From the NCBI GenBank assembly GCA_045640525.1, contig JAZUFE010000038.1:1-64000 (forward strand): DNA of 64,000 bases, read 5' to 3'. The notes beneath the pieces were generated by a model, which did not search any database, had not been told where the DNA came from, and was given only the letters and a program-made list of their open reading frames with translations. The position numbers and the translations under genes are program-made. Every line of letters starts with the position of its first letter. Positions within the stretch are counted from its first letter, which is position 1. This DNA comes from JAILLW01 sp045640525. Lineage in GTDB: Bacteria; Bacillota; Clostridia; Lachnospirales; Lachnospiraceae. Shown piece after piece: positions 43,611 to 51,577 of this stretch.

Positions 43611-43629
43611 GCTCCGTTCGGAGCGTTTT
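43611..43629 (+). promoter_or_regulatory. GC-rich hairpin in the leader of the type VII-like locus
   Basis: GCTCCG-TT-CGGAGC (43611-43624) is a perfect palindrome followed by GTTTTC. In RNA it would form a compact hairpin resembling a weak terminator, upstream of the first gene, so attenuation is possible. Confidence 0.4.
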
Positions 43630-43657
43630 CACAAGAGAGACAATAGCATGATTAAAC

Positions 43658-43960
43658 ATGAGAACTGTTAAATCTGTTGAATGTATATGTTTGTCTGACG
43701 AAAAGCCACTTACGATAGGCTCGTCATATCAATCTGACATTTTCTATCAATTGAATAGTGAGATCAAGGATACGCAGGGAATTGTGTGTTATGTCAACCG
43801 TGAGTGGATGTATTACGATGATGCCAATTCTGCTACTAAGCTTGAATATGGTGATGAGATAAGGATGGCAGGACTGTGGATTAAATTTCTGGACAAATAT
43901 CTTTTGGTCTGTGCCAAAGAGGGCGATTTGCGAATTGCAACAAGAAAAAGGAGGCGATGA
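43658..43960 (+). CDS. FHA-like N-terminal fragment of EssC
   Basis: A 100-residue protein (TIGSSYQSDIFYQLN, VNREWMYYDD, LEYGDEIRMAGLWIKFLDKYLLVCA) resembling the N-terminal forkhead-associated region of EssC/YukB. It ends in a basic tail, RKRRR, and a TGA stop directly followed in the same reading frame by the EssC ATG. A strong AGGAGG site sits over its last codons for the next start. I read it as a real, separately translated domain; an in-frame stop that splits or is read through in a fused EssC is the alternative. Confidence 0.65.
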   Translation: MRTVKSVECICLSDEKPLTIGSSYQSDIFYQLNSEIKDTQGIVCYVNREWMYYDDANSATKLEYGDEIRMAGLWIKFLDKYLLVCAKEGDLRIATRKRRR

Positions 43961-46900
43961 ATGTTACATACGGGTGAGGTTGAAATTAAAATGCCCCCGA
44001 AATTGCCCGAGCGTGAGAAAACCCCGCTATTGCTTAACGTGGGTCCATCTTTCTCGATGATTCTGCCGATTTTGCTTATGACACTGCTTGGAAGCAGTCT
44101 GTACGGAGGCAACACGTCATTTATGTATGCAAGTTTGATAAGCGGAGGGACAGGGTGTTTGCTGGGAGGAATTTGGGCACTTTCAAACAGGCTGTATCAA
44201 AACCATGATTGTGAAAGGCGGATAGCTCATATGAAGGAAGAGTATCAAAGATATCTTGCCGATAGAAGAGAGTATCTTATGGTGTGCGCACAAGATAATC
44301 GAAGATATTTGGAGACATTATATCCTAACGCCGAAACAATATTGCATGGTGATTCCGTACCTTTGGTGCAAAGGCATGAAGCAGATGACGACTTTGCGTT
44401 TGCAAGACTCGGGACCGGGGAAATACCGTTTCAAATGAAAATTAAACTTGAAGGAAAGCAGGAGGGCCTGTTTGAGAATGAAGCGGAAATTGCAGCCAAA
44501 GCTTTGGCAGAAGAGTACCGGATGATTTCGGACTGTCCCGTCGGAATTGATTTTCGAAAAACGCATCACGTTGCAATAAATATGCCTAAGCATTTGGAAA
44601 GTACATATGAATATATATTGAACATATTATGTCAACTGGTGCTTCATGTATCTGCAGGTGCTATGAAAATATGTATATTTGCAGATAAACAAAATGAATA
44701 TCAAAGAAGATTGACGGAAATCGTCAAATTTGTACCGCATTTGTTTTTGAATGGTACAGGTCGAAGACTGCTCGGAATTGACAGTGATTCTGCTGCACGT
44801 ACATTGGTTGAATTGTCGCGACATATTGAGAAGGATGATGTATTCTGGCTTGTTTTGGTGCTTGATGACGGCTACCTAAAAGATGAAACGACATATCAGA
44901 CGATTATGTCGGAAAACTTTGATAATTTATCCGTGGTATTGCTTGCCGACAAGGATGCTACTCCACCGATTTTTAAGGAAATTATTGAATTTGGCAAATA
45001 TCCGGGTGCCGAATCTGTATCGTTTCGCAATGCCGAAAAGTTGCTTTTTGACAGTGTAAGAAGTTTTGATGTTGTACAAGGTGACGGTGGATATATACCG
45101 GATAAAGTCGGATATCTTGAAATGTACGGTATTAGCAGAATTGAGGAGATAAAACTGCTCGATAACTGGCGCAGGAATTCTATGTCGGACAGAATACGGG
45201 TGCCGATAGGAATTCGTGAAAACAATATGATTGTATATTTGGACATCAGTGAAAAGTACCATGGACCGCATGGCTTGCTTGCCGGTACGACCGGTTCGGG
45301 CAAGAGTGAGTTGATACAAACATATGTAATAGGTCTTTGCCTTAATTATTCACCTACGAGCGTGAACTTCCTGCTGATTGACTATAAAGGAGGTGGTACG
45401 GCCAATGTTATTGATGCCCTCCCTCATTGTGCAGGCGTGATTTCAAACCTTTCGGGGAACATGATATTGCGTGCCATACATGCGATATCGTCTGAGGTGA
45501 AGCGCAGAGAAATGATATTGGCTTCGCATGGGCTTGCCCATGTGGATGAGTATCGGAAACTTGAACCGAATATGCAAACGGACGGACCGATGCCGCATCT
45601 TATCCTGATAATCGATGAATTTGCCGAACTGAAAAAGGAAGAACCCGAATTCATGCGAGAAATAATATCGCTGGCTGCGGTAGGAAGATCCTTGGGTATA
45701 CATCTTATTTTGGCAACTCAGAAACCTGCGGGAGTTGTTGACGATAAGATATGGAGCAATTCGCACTTTAAGCTGTGTCTTAAGGTTCAAGATAAGCAGG
45801 ACAGTATGGATATGCTTCATCGAGGCGAGGCGGCATTGCTGAGTAAGGCCGGTCAGTGCTACTTGCAAGTCGGAAACAATGAATACTTCGGGAAATTTCA
45901 AACAGCATATTGTAAAGATATCTATATTCCCGGAAGTATTTCCAAAAGGGTCTTTATGATGGATGCATGTGCCAATAAGACTTCTTGCAAGCATATGAGT
46001 GACACACAGCAGGGCGATAGTCGCACGGTATTGGAAGAACTCGCAGATTATGTAAACCAAAAAATGCCGAATGAAACTCTGAAAGCAAGACAACTGTGGA
46101 TGGATGAGATGGATACTGACGCGGATTTATGTAAACTAACAAGAACGGGTGCAACCCACCCGCCCATACTTGGCTTATACGATGATCCTAAGAATCAAAG
46201 ACAAGGCATTTTGAAGTATGAATACGAAAGAAGGGGACATATGATTATTGTCGGAATGCCCAAAAGCGGTAAGACGAATCTGCTCCGGGTACTCCTATGC
46301 CAAAAAACCATATCCGATGATGCGGTATACATTGATGTTGATTCTCGTGATTCGAATTCGTTTATTCAAGGTGTGACAGTCGGCAGCATTCTAAAACCTG
46401 AAGATACGGAAATCTTCATGCATCATTTAAAAAGACTGTGTCATAAGAGAGCAGGTGAAAATGCTCAAAACCGACTTTTGGTATTTATTGATAACTTCAG
46501 AAGCTTTTTCAAATTGCTCAAGGATGAAGATGCCGAGTTTATGGTCAATTTGTTTTCAATCGGGCAGTCAAGAAATATATATGTTATTGCTTCGGGGGGC
46601 ATGGTATCTGATTTTCCGCCAAGAATATTTGCCAAAGCAGGATATACGATTGCGATGGAGATGAATGATAAGTATGCTTATCGGGATATTATGCGGAATC
46701 CTACGGATGTTTGGCCGAAAATGCACACGCCGGGAAGGTGTCTTGCTTATGTTGACGATCAAATTCTTGAATGTCAAATAGCAAAAGCGGATACGGAGTC
46801 TCAAGAGAATATGTGTCGGGTACCGAATTTTGTGTTCCCCAAGATTCCGGATGATACCGATATACACAAATTGTTGAATACCCCCGAAATCGCAGAATAT

Positions 46901-47341
46901 ATCGGTAAGGGAATGCTCCCGCTTGGTTATTCGCAAAAAACCGGGAAAATATGCGGATTTGAACCTGACAAAGTCGGCAAATTTCTAATTATTGATGATT
47001 TGGGCAAGATGGGCCGCGTGATAAAGGAAGTTATTGAATTTGTCGTGAAGAATAATCCGGAACGATTTAACGACGACATTATGTTAACTAAAACAACTTT
47101 GGTTTCGAATGCCGACATACCATGGGGCGAAGAGTTAACAACCCCCAAAGAACAGAAGGAAGGAATTTTGGTACAGGGAACGGCAATGAACTCACATATT
47201 CTGGATTTTGGTGAATTGAGTTATAAAGAAATGAGTTCTCCGGTTAAAAAAGGCAGCGGTTGGCTTAAGATATGCGGTAAAAAGCCGATGTGTATCAAAC
47301 TGCTCAATATGGGAGGAGAGGTTGATGAGGATGATGAATGA
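43961..47341 (+). CDS. essC: EssC-like FtsK/SpoIIIE ATPase of a type VII secretion system
   Basis: A 1126-residue membrane ATPase, the motor of T7SSb. Two transmembrane helices (about residues 28-75) follow the KTPLLLNVGPSF segment typical of EssC. The first ATPase domain has Walker A GTTGSGKSE (residues 442-450) and Walker B LIIDEFAEL (Asp552, Glu553). The second has Walker A GMPKSGKT (765-772) and Walker B LVFIDNF. A third C-terminal domain (about 985-1126) lacks an intact P-loop. AAAAGGAGG precedes the ATG. Usual EssC carries FHA domains at its own N-terminus; here they appear to be encoded by the abutting upstream gene. It is followed by YukD and five small helical proteins. Confidence 0.92.
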   Translation: MLHTGEVEIKMPPKLPEREKTPLLLNVGPSFSMILPILLMTLLGSSLYGGNTSFMYASLISGGTGCLLGGIWALSNRLYQNHDCERRIAHMKEEYQRYLADRREYLMVCAQDNRRYLETLYPNAETILHGDSVPLVQRHEADDDFAFARLGTGEIPFQMKIKLEGKQEGLFENEAEIAAKALAEEYRMISDCPVGIDFRKTHHVAINMPKHLESTYEYILNILCQLVLHVSAGAMKICIFADKQNEYQRRLTEIVKFVPHLFLNGTGRRLLGIDSDSAARTLVELSRHIEKDDVFWLVLVLDDGYLKDETTYQTIMSENFDNLSVVLLADKDATPPIFKEIIEFGKYPGAESVSFRNAEKLLFDSVRSFDVVQGDGGYIPDKVGYLEMYGISRIEEIKLLDNWRRNSMSDRIRVPIGIRENNMIVYLDISEKYHGPHGLLAGTTGSGKSELIQTYVIGLCLNYSPTSVNFLLIDYKGGGTANVIDALPHCAGVISNLSGNMILRAIHAISSEVKRREMILASHGLAHVDEYRKLEPNMQTDGPMPHLILIIDEFAELKKEEPEFMREIISLAAVGRSLGIHLILATQKPAGVVDDKIWSNSHFKLCLKVQDKQDSMDMLHRGEAALLSKAGQCYLQVGNNEYFGKFQTAYCKDIYIPGSISKRVFMMDACANKTSCKHMSDTQQGDSRTVLEELADYVNQKMPNETLKARQLWMDEMDTDADLCKLTRTGATHPPILGLYDDPKNQRQGILKYEYERRGHMIIVGMPKSGKTNLLRVLLCQKTISDDAVYIDVDSRDSNSFIQGVTVGSILKPEDTEIFMHHLKRLCHKRAGENAQNRLLVFIDNFRSFFKLLKDEDAEFMVNLFSIGQSRNIYVIASGGMVSDFPPRIFAKAGYTIAMEMNDKYAYRDIMRNPTDVWPKMHTPGRCLAYVDDQILECQIAKADTESQENMCRVPNFVFPKIPDDTDIHKLLNTPEIAEYIGKGMLPLGYSQKTGKICGFEPDKVGKFLIIDDLGKMGRVIKEVIEFVVKNNPERFNDDIMLTKTTLVSNADIPWGEELTTPKEQKEGILVQGTAMNSHILDFGELSYKEMSSPVKKGSGWLKICGKKPMCIKLLNMGGEVDEDDE

Positions 47342-47357
47342 CGGAAAGGAGTAGCAA

Positions 47358-47600
47358 ATGATAATGGTTGATGTATTGGTGCCACCTCTTGATAAAGTGT
47401 TTGATTTTGAAGTGGATGAGAAAATTGAACCGAAAGAATTGAGAGAGGATGTGGAAGAACTGATTGCCAAAAGTGAAAGGGTAACATTCGGAGTGGGCCA
47501 AAGGGAAATATTTTTATATCGCATAGGTGAGTTCCTTCAGGAAGGGCGCTCGCTTAAAACTCAGGGAGTAATTAACGGCGACAGGCTGATATTGGTGTGA
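47358..47600 (+). CDS. yukD: YukD/EsaB-like ubiquitin-fold protein
   Basis: An 80-residue protein with a ubiquitin-like pattern: an N-terminal strand (MVDVLVPPLDKVFDFEV), one helix, and a C-terminal strand after LQEGRSLKTQGVINGDRLILV. YukD/EsaB is a cytosolic accessory of T7SSb. AAAGGAG precedes the ATG. It lies 16 nt after essC and its stop overlaps the region of the next start. Confidence 0.85.
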   Translation: MIMVDVLVPPLDKVFDFEVDEKIEPKELREDVEELIAKSERVTFGVGQREIFLYRIGEFLQEGRSLKTQGVINGDRLILV

Positions 47601-47602
47601 TT

Positions 47603-47893
47603 ATGAATTACCTTATGCTGGATGGAAACACATTTTCGGAGAAACTAAGACTGATAGAAGAGGACATGAATGTAGTGTCTGATGAAATGCAGTATCTTGA
47701 AGCCGATGTCAATGAGTTGAAGAAAATATGGGCCGGAGAGGCATCATCGTGCTGGTGCACTGATTTACTTCAATTGCTTGGAGAAATTAACGAGGATTAT
47801 CTAAAACTTTTGGCATTAACCCGAGGAGTTTTGGACAAGGGGAATATTATAGCCGACGCTGCAAGAAAGGTCGCAAAGGAGTTTGGAAAGTGA
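47603..47893 (+). CDS. WXG100-like small helical protein 1 (WAG)
   Basis: A 96-residue two-helix protein with the turn motif WAG (Trp43) where WXG100 proteins have WxG. I use ATG 47603; GTG 47597 is an in-frame alternative. There is no ribosome site of its own, and translation is probably coupled to yukD. A cysteine-rich patch (SCWC) just after the turn is unusual for the family. It is probably a secreted partner or a targeting factor. Confidence 0.75.
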   Translation: MNYLMLDGNTFSEKLRLIEEDMNVVSDEMQYLEADVNELKKIWAGEASSCWCTDLLQLLGEINEDYLKLLALTRGVLDKGNIIADAARKVAKEFGK

Positions 47894-48204
47894 TGGATAT
47901 CAGAATAAAGGTCGATACCGAAAAAATATCGGATATTAAAAATTGTATGGTGGAAGAAATGTATGCGTTGGAGAGCGGACTGGCGGAAATGGCAGATATC
48001 TTGATTGCTTCGGATCGTTTTTTGAATTGCGCAGATTCGGAAACGATTATCAAAGAGGCTTCTTTGATTAAGAGTGTTTGCAAGGATAAGTGTTTGCGGG
48101 CACAACAAAAAATAGGCACGCTTGAAACTATAGCATACGAATATGATAAGGCAGAAAAGGAGAATACGGATAATGTATCTACACTCGATAGAAGCACAAT
48201 TTGA
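47893..48204 (+). CDS. Small helical protein 2 without WxG
   Basis: A 103-residue helical protein with no tryptophan. The pattern (VDTEKISDIKNCMVEEMYALESGLAEMADILIAS, then a second helix) still fits a helical hairpin. It starts at the ATG overlapping the previous stop (TGATG) and overlaps the next gene by 32 nt. Its size and position suggest a heterodimer partner or chaperone for the neighbouring WXG proteins or for the lipase-like protein. Confidence 0.65.
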   Translation: MDIRIKVDTEKISDIKNCMVEEMYALESGLAEMADILIASDRFLNCADSETIIKEASLIKSVCKDKCLRAQQKIGTLETIAYEYDKAEKENTDNVSTLDRSTI

Positions 48205-48484
48205 TCGCGTGGCAAAATCAAAGGAATTGCTTATGCAAATGGATGCACTTGTTGAAAAGGTTGCAAATGTCGGAATGACGGAGCACAGGGAAAATACACG
48301 AACGTCATGGAATGATGAGGCTGTAGAAGCATATTTGCAGGCAGAAGCCAATATTGAAAATGCGATACTTACGGAAAGCAGGAACATTAATGCGATAGTA
48401 TCGGAAATAAATTTGGAATCGGAGAAACTCAAAAAAGCGGAATTGGCCAATCAGCTTTTGGGACTTAACAGACTATATGTATAA
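48173..48484 (+). CDS. WXG100-like small helical protein 3 (WND)
   Basis: A 103-residue helical hairpin protein. AAGGAG lies about eight nt before ATG 48173, so I prefer it to the in-frame ATG at 48143. The inter-helix turn reads SWNDEA (Trp46): the tryptophan is kept but the glycine is replaced by Asp. Tla-type targeting factors of T7SSb are similarly WXG-like but degenerate. Confidence 0.7.
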   Translation: MYLHSIEAQFDRVAKSKELLMQMDALVEKVANVGMTEHRENTRTSWNDEAVEAYLQAEANIENAILTESRNINAIVSEINLESEKLKKAELANQLLGLNRLYV

Positions 48485-48496
48485 GGAGGATATGAA

Positions 48497-48796
48497 ATGG
48501 GATATTTTGAAGTTACATCAAGGGAAATAAGGAGCAAAGCATCAGCGTTGTCTGAATTGAATCAGCAGTTTAAACAAAAAGCCGGTGATTTGGAGAACAA
48601 AGAGATATCTTTGTGCACAATGTGGGAAGGAGACGCCAAATCGACTTTCCATATGGCGTTTACCAAAGATAAGTCACAGATGGATGCCTTTCACGCCCTG
48701 ATAGGACAATATGTAGAAGCATTGCTTGAGATAGCACAAAGATATGAAGAGGCAGAAAGAAGAGCGGCAGAATTGGCGGCTGCGAGGAACTATTGA
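48497..48796 (+). CDS. WXG100 family protein 4 (WEG)
   Basis: A 99-residue canonical WXG100 protein: helix 1 to about residue 40, turn MWEGD with Trp43, helix 2 ending in a charged tail (YEEAERRAAEL). The YxxxD/E-type export signal of the second helix is approximated by YEEAE. AAGGAGG precedes the ATG. Likely a secreted substrate or a partner in export. Confidence 0.85.
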   Translation: MGYFEVTSREIRSKASALSELNQQFKQKAGDLENKEISLCTMWEGDAKSTFHMAFTKDKSQMDAFHALIGQYVEALLEIAQRYEEAERRAAELAAARNY

Positions 48797-48811
48797 TAAG
48801 GAGGAAAGATT

Positions 48812-49126
48812 ATGGATGGATTGTTAAAGGTAACCCCCGAAAAGTTGTTTTCCACATCAGAGGAATTTGGAGCATTGGGAAATCAAATGAGCAGTTTGAC
48901 ACAGGAAATGATGTCTTTGGTCAATTCGCTGAAAGGAGTATGGTCGGGCGATGCGGCTATGGCATATGGCGGAAGATTCTCGTGTCTTCAAACCGATATG
49001 GACAAACTGTACAGAATGGTGTGCGAACACTCGCAGGATTTGTCGCAGATGGCAAGTTCATATCAGGAGGCAGAAAATGCCAACAGTGAAACAGGCATGT
49101 CGATGATGGCGAATATTGTGTCGTGA
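48812..49126 (+). CDS. WXG100 family protein 5 (WSG)
   Basis: A 104-residue canonical WXG100 protein with turn VWSGD (Trp44) and the C-terminal YQEAE export-like motif. AAGGAGG precedes the ATG. An overlapping reading frame starting at 48793 is a shadow. It is the last small gene before the lipase-like protein and ends four nt before its start codon, so it may be its dedicated partner. Confidence 0.85.
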   Translation: MDGLLKVTPEKLFSTSEEFGALGNQMSSLTQEMMSLVNSLKGVWSGDAAMAYGGRFSCLQTDMDKLYRMVCEHSQDLSQMASSYQEAENANSETGMSMMANIVS

Positions 49127-49130
49127 CTTT

Positions 49131-50516
49131 ATGGAAGAACGTTTGACGGAAACCGAAATCTGTATGATTTTGGATACATACATGTACTTTGATTATCAAT
49201 ATGCCAAAGACAGTGAACCGCTGTCGAAGATAATCGAAGGAATGGAAGCTCATCCGGAAGTGATAACATCACATCCGAATGAGTATGAGATATTGAGTCG
49301 CGCCGTTAAGCATAAGGAAATCGGTGACTTGAAAATTGTATGCCAATCTTCGGATATGGGCTTTGATTCGGGAACAAATGCGGCAGGTTTTGTCAGTAAG
49401 GACAATAAAACCGTGTATATAGCATTCCGGGGAACAGCCGATGGCGAGTGGTACGATAACGGTGACGGAATGACTGCCCAAAAGACGACGCAGCAAAAAA
49501 GTGCAGTCAGTTATTTTGAAAAGGCGGCAGAAAAGCTACAACTGGGACCCAAACAGCACGTTGTACTGACGGGGCATTCGAAGGGCGGCAACAAGGTGCA
49601 GTACATAACTATGGAAACACCGATGGCCGATGTTATTGACCGAACCTACTCAATTGACGGGCAGGGACATTCCGATGCGGCACTTAAACGTTGGAACAAC
49701 ATGTATACCAAGGAGGAATTCGATAGTCGGGTTTCGAAAATATATGCGGTTAACGGGCAAAATGACTTTGTCAGCGTTTTGGGATTGGGCCTGGTCTTGA
49801 AGGAACATATATCATACGTTGAAACACCTGCGGGGGCTATGGACTTTGTAACATATCATGATATTACCGGAATGTTCAAGAAGACAAATGTAGAGGAAGA
49901 CGGTGCTATCCGTACGGAGCATTCGTGCAGAAAGAATCCGAATGTTCTTATTCGCGGAAAACTCAGTGAGTGTGTGGCGGCGCTGTCCGCAAATATAATG
50001 TCGCTACCGCAAGATGAACGAGCCGGGAGTGCCCTCACACTGATGCAAAGTATCGAATTTTTAAACGGCGGAATGAGAACCGGGGTTAACGGTGAAACTA
50101 TAGGCGAAGACGATATTAAAACATTTGTAAAGTGTGGAGTCCCTGCAATAACGAAAACCATATTCGGAAAAGATGAAGGGATTGATTTTGTTAAGGGGGC
50201 ATTAACAAGGAATGGTTATGCTCCTGATATGCCGGCAACCGGAGTCAGTATCAGGGTTGACTATGCAGCCATGGAACAGCTGGCTCAAAAAATGATGCAT
50301 ACATCCGTATCTTTGCACGAACTGACGGATGATATGATTAATGCGGTACTGCATGTCCCTTTGATTATAGACGGGGTGGTATATAAGCAAGGCAAAATGC
50401 TTGAAAGCATAGAAAAACTCAGAACATACGCCGACCAAATGAAAAAGCTGGCAGCGATCCAGCTTGGTGCGGCGAATATATACAGAAGTGCGGATTCTAC
50501 AAGGATATGTTTTTAA
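49131..50516 (+). CDS. Lipase-like candidate type VII effector with a C-terminal helical tail
   Basis: A 461-residue protein without Sec signal. Residues about 60-270 form an alpha/beta-hydrolase (lipase class 3/DUF2974 type): VYIAFRGTADGEWY, nucleophile elbow TGHSKGGNKVQY with Ser150, and a later NGQNDFVSV that may carry the acid. Candidate His residues are in VTYHDITG and RTEHSC. Residues 375-461 are helical and resemble a WXG-type hairpin. A catalytic domain first and a helical targeting tail last is the reverse of LXG toxins but matches the arrangement reported for the staphylococcal T7SS lipase TslA. ATG 49131 is preferred over an upstream TTG. It lies directly after five WXG-like genes and overlaps the convergent AraC gene by 20 nt. 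Confidence 0.75.
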   Translation: MEERLTETEICMILDTYMYFDYQYAKDSEPLSKIIEGMEAHPEVITSHPNEYEILSRAVKHKEIGDLKIVCQSSDMGFDSGTNAAGFVSKDNKTVYIAFRGTADGEWYDNGDGMTAQKTTQQKSAVSYFEKAAEKLQLGPKQHVVLTGHSKGGNKVQYITMETPMADVIDRTYSIDGQGHSDAALKRWNNMYTKEEFDSRVSKIYAVNGQNDFVSVLGLGLVLKEHISYVETPAGAMDFVTYHDITGMFKKTNVEEDGAIRTEHSCRKNPNVLIRGKLSECVAALSANIMSLPQDERAGSALTLMQSIEFLNGGMRTGVNGETIGEDDIKTFVKCGVPAITKTIFGKDEGIDFVKGALTRNGYAPDMPATGVSIRVDYAAMEQLAQKMMHTSVSLHELTDDMINAVLHVPLIIDGVVYKQGKMLESIEKLRTYADQMKKLAAIQLGAANIYRSADSTRICF

Positions 50517-51468
50517 ATGAATCAAAGTTGGGATTAACCTTAATTTTGCGTCGATACTCAGAAGGGGTGCAACCAAGGTACTCCCTGAATACTTTGTTAA
50601 AATAGCTTGCGTTGTTAAAGCCTACCGAATATGCCAGGTTGGCAAATGACTTTGAAACCGAATCGTTATCCTGAATCATCGATGCGGCCTTGAAAATTCG
50701 GTATTTCATAAGATATTCGATGGGAGTCAGATTGAGCGCACGTTTGAAGCATCTGCAACATTCACTCTTTGAAATGTGAACGGAGGATGCAATGTCATCA
50801 AGACTTACTCTGTCGGCGAAATGCTGTTCTATATATACGATGATTTCTTTGGCCCTTTCTTCGTCCAAGGAGATACTTTTAACGGATTTTTTGGTGCCCT
50901 CATCGGGAGAGACAATACTGATAAGCTTAACCCAAAAACTGCAAAGTTTTGATTTGGTGGAAAGCTCATAGCCGAAATTTTTAACAATGTTGTCGGCAAT
51001 TACACCGTTGATATATTCCAATAACTCAGATTGCGAAGGAGTGTTCTCGTCGAGTATCATATATTGAAAGGTTGAGCTTGTTGTAATCGGAAATTGATAT
51101 TTTTCCGATATTAAAACATCTCCGTAGCCAAACAAAAAAGCGGGATTGAAGACGGTTGAATACATACTGCAGTTGGCCTCTTCGTCTACCGGCTCGATGC
51201 TGTGCATTGCGTTGGCGTTGATAATTACACCCTGTCCTGCGCTAAGAACCGTTGATGAATCATTGGTCAGAAACTTAATCTGGCCGTGATTAACAATTAT
51301 GATTTCCATTTCGGGATGCCATTCCCAAGCGATTCTTTTCATATACATTTTGGAAAGCTCGAAAAAGTACACGTGAACGGGATAGCCTATTTCGTTTTTG
51401 ATTTCTGATTCTTCCTCAAAATTAGAAATATTTTGATTTGATTCATGAGCAATATTGTGGTAATTCAT
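50497..51468 (-). CDS. AraC-family transcriptional regulator
   Basis: A 323-residue regulator. The N-terminal part is a cupin-like sensor domain (HVYFFELSKMYMKRIAWEWHPEMEIIIVNHGQ). The C-terminal 100 residues hold the two AraC helix-turn-helix units (LDDIASSVHISKSECCRCFKRAL and FANLAYSVGFNNASYFNKVF). The ATG at 51468 follows AAAGGA; an in-frame TTG at 51486 is rejected. It is divergent from rsmF across a short intergenic region containing a perfect palindrome. Its 3' end runs 20 nt into the lipase-like gene on the other strand. Confidence 0.9.
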   Translation of the reverse strand: MNYHNIAHESNQNISNFEEESEIKNEIGYPVHVYFFELSKMYMKRIAWEWHPEMEIIIVNHGQIKFLTNDSSTVLSAGQGVIINANAMHSIEPVDEEANCSMYSTVFNPAFLFGYGDVLISEKYQFPITTSSTFQYMILDENTPSQSELLEYINGVIADNIVKNFGYELSTKSKLCSFWVKLISIVSPDEGTKKSVKSISLDEERAKEIIVYIEQHFADRVSLDDIASSVHISKSECCRCFKRALNLTPIEYLMKYRIFKAASMIQDNDSVSKSFANLAYSVGFNNASYFNKVFREYLGCTPSEYRRKIKVNPNFDSFKNISL

Positions 51469-51505
51469 CCGCCGATTTCCTTTCAAAAGGCTAATATATT
51501 GTTAT

Positions 51506-51533
51506 ATTATACGCTTGGTCGGTGAATTGCAAA
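51506..51533 (-). promoter_or_regulatory. Promoter of the AraC-type regulator
   Basis: On the minus strand TTTGCA (complement of 51528-51533), 16 nt, then a perfect TATAAT (complement of 51506-51511). The start would be near 51499. Confidence 0.6.
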
Positions 51534-51538
51534 CACAA

Positions 51539-51554
51539 ATTGAAAATTTTCAAT
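51539..51554. promoter_or_regulatory. Perfect 16-bp palindrome between araC-type gene and rsmF
   Basis: ATTGAAAATTTTCAAT is a perfect palindrome located between the two divergent promoters and overlapping the likely -35 (TTGAAA) of the rsmF promoter. It is a plausible regulator-binding site, though AraC proteins usually prefer direct repeats. Confidence 0.45.
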
Positions 51555-51562
51555 CAAGATAT

Positions 51563-51570
51563 GATATACT
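51563..51570 (+). promoter_or_regulatory. Extended -10 promoter of rsmF with little or no leader
   Basis: TGATATACT (hexamer 51565-51570), with TTGAAA 19 nt upstream. The predicted start falls at about 51577, next to the ATG at 51578, and there is no ribosome site, which suggests a leaderless message. Confidence 0.45.
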
Positions 51571-51577
51571 GATACGT

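Noticed and set aside
48793..49089. Plus-strand open frame overlapping the fifth WXG gene
   Set aside because: Shadow frame; the WXG100 protein starting at 48812 has the ribosome site and the family motif.
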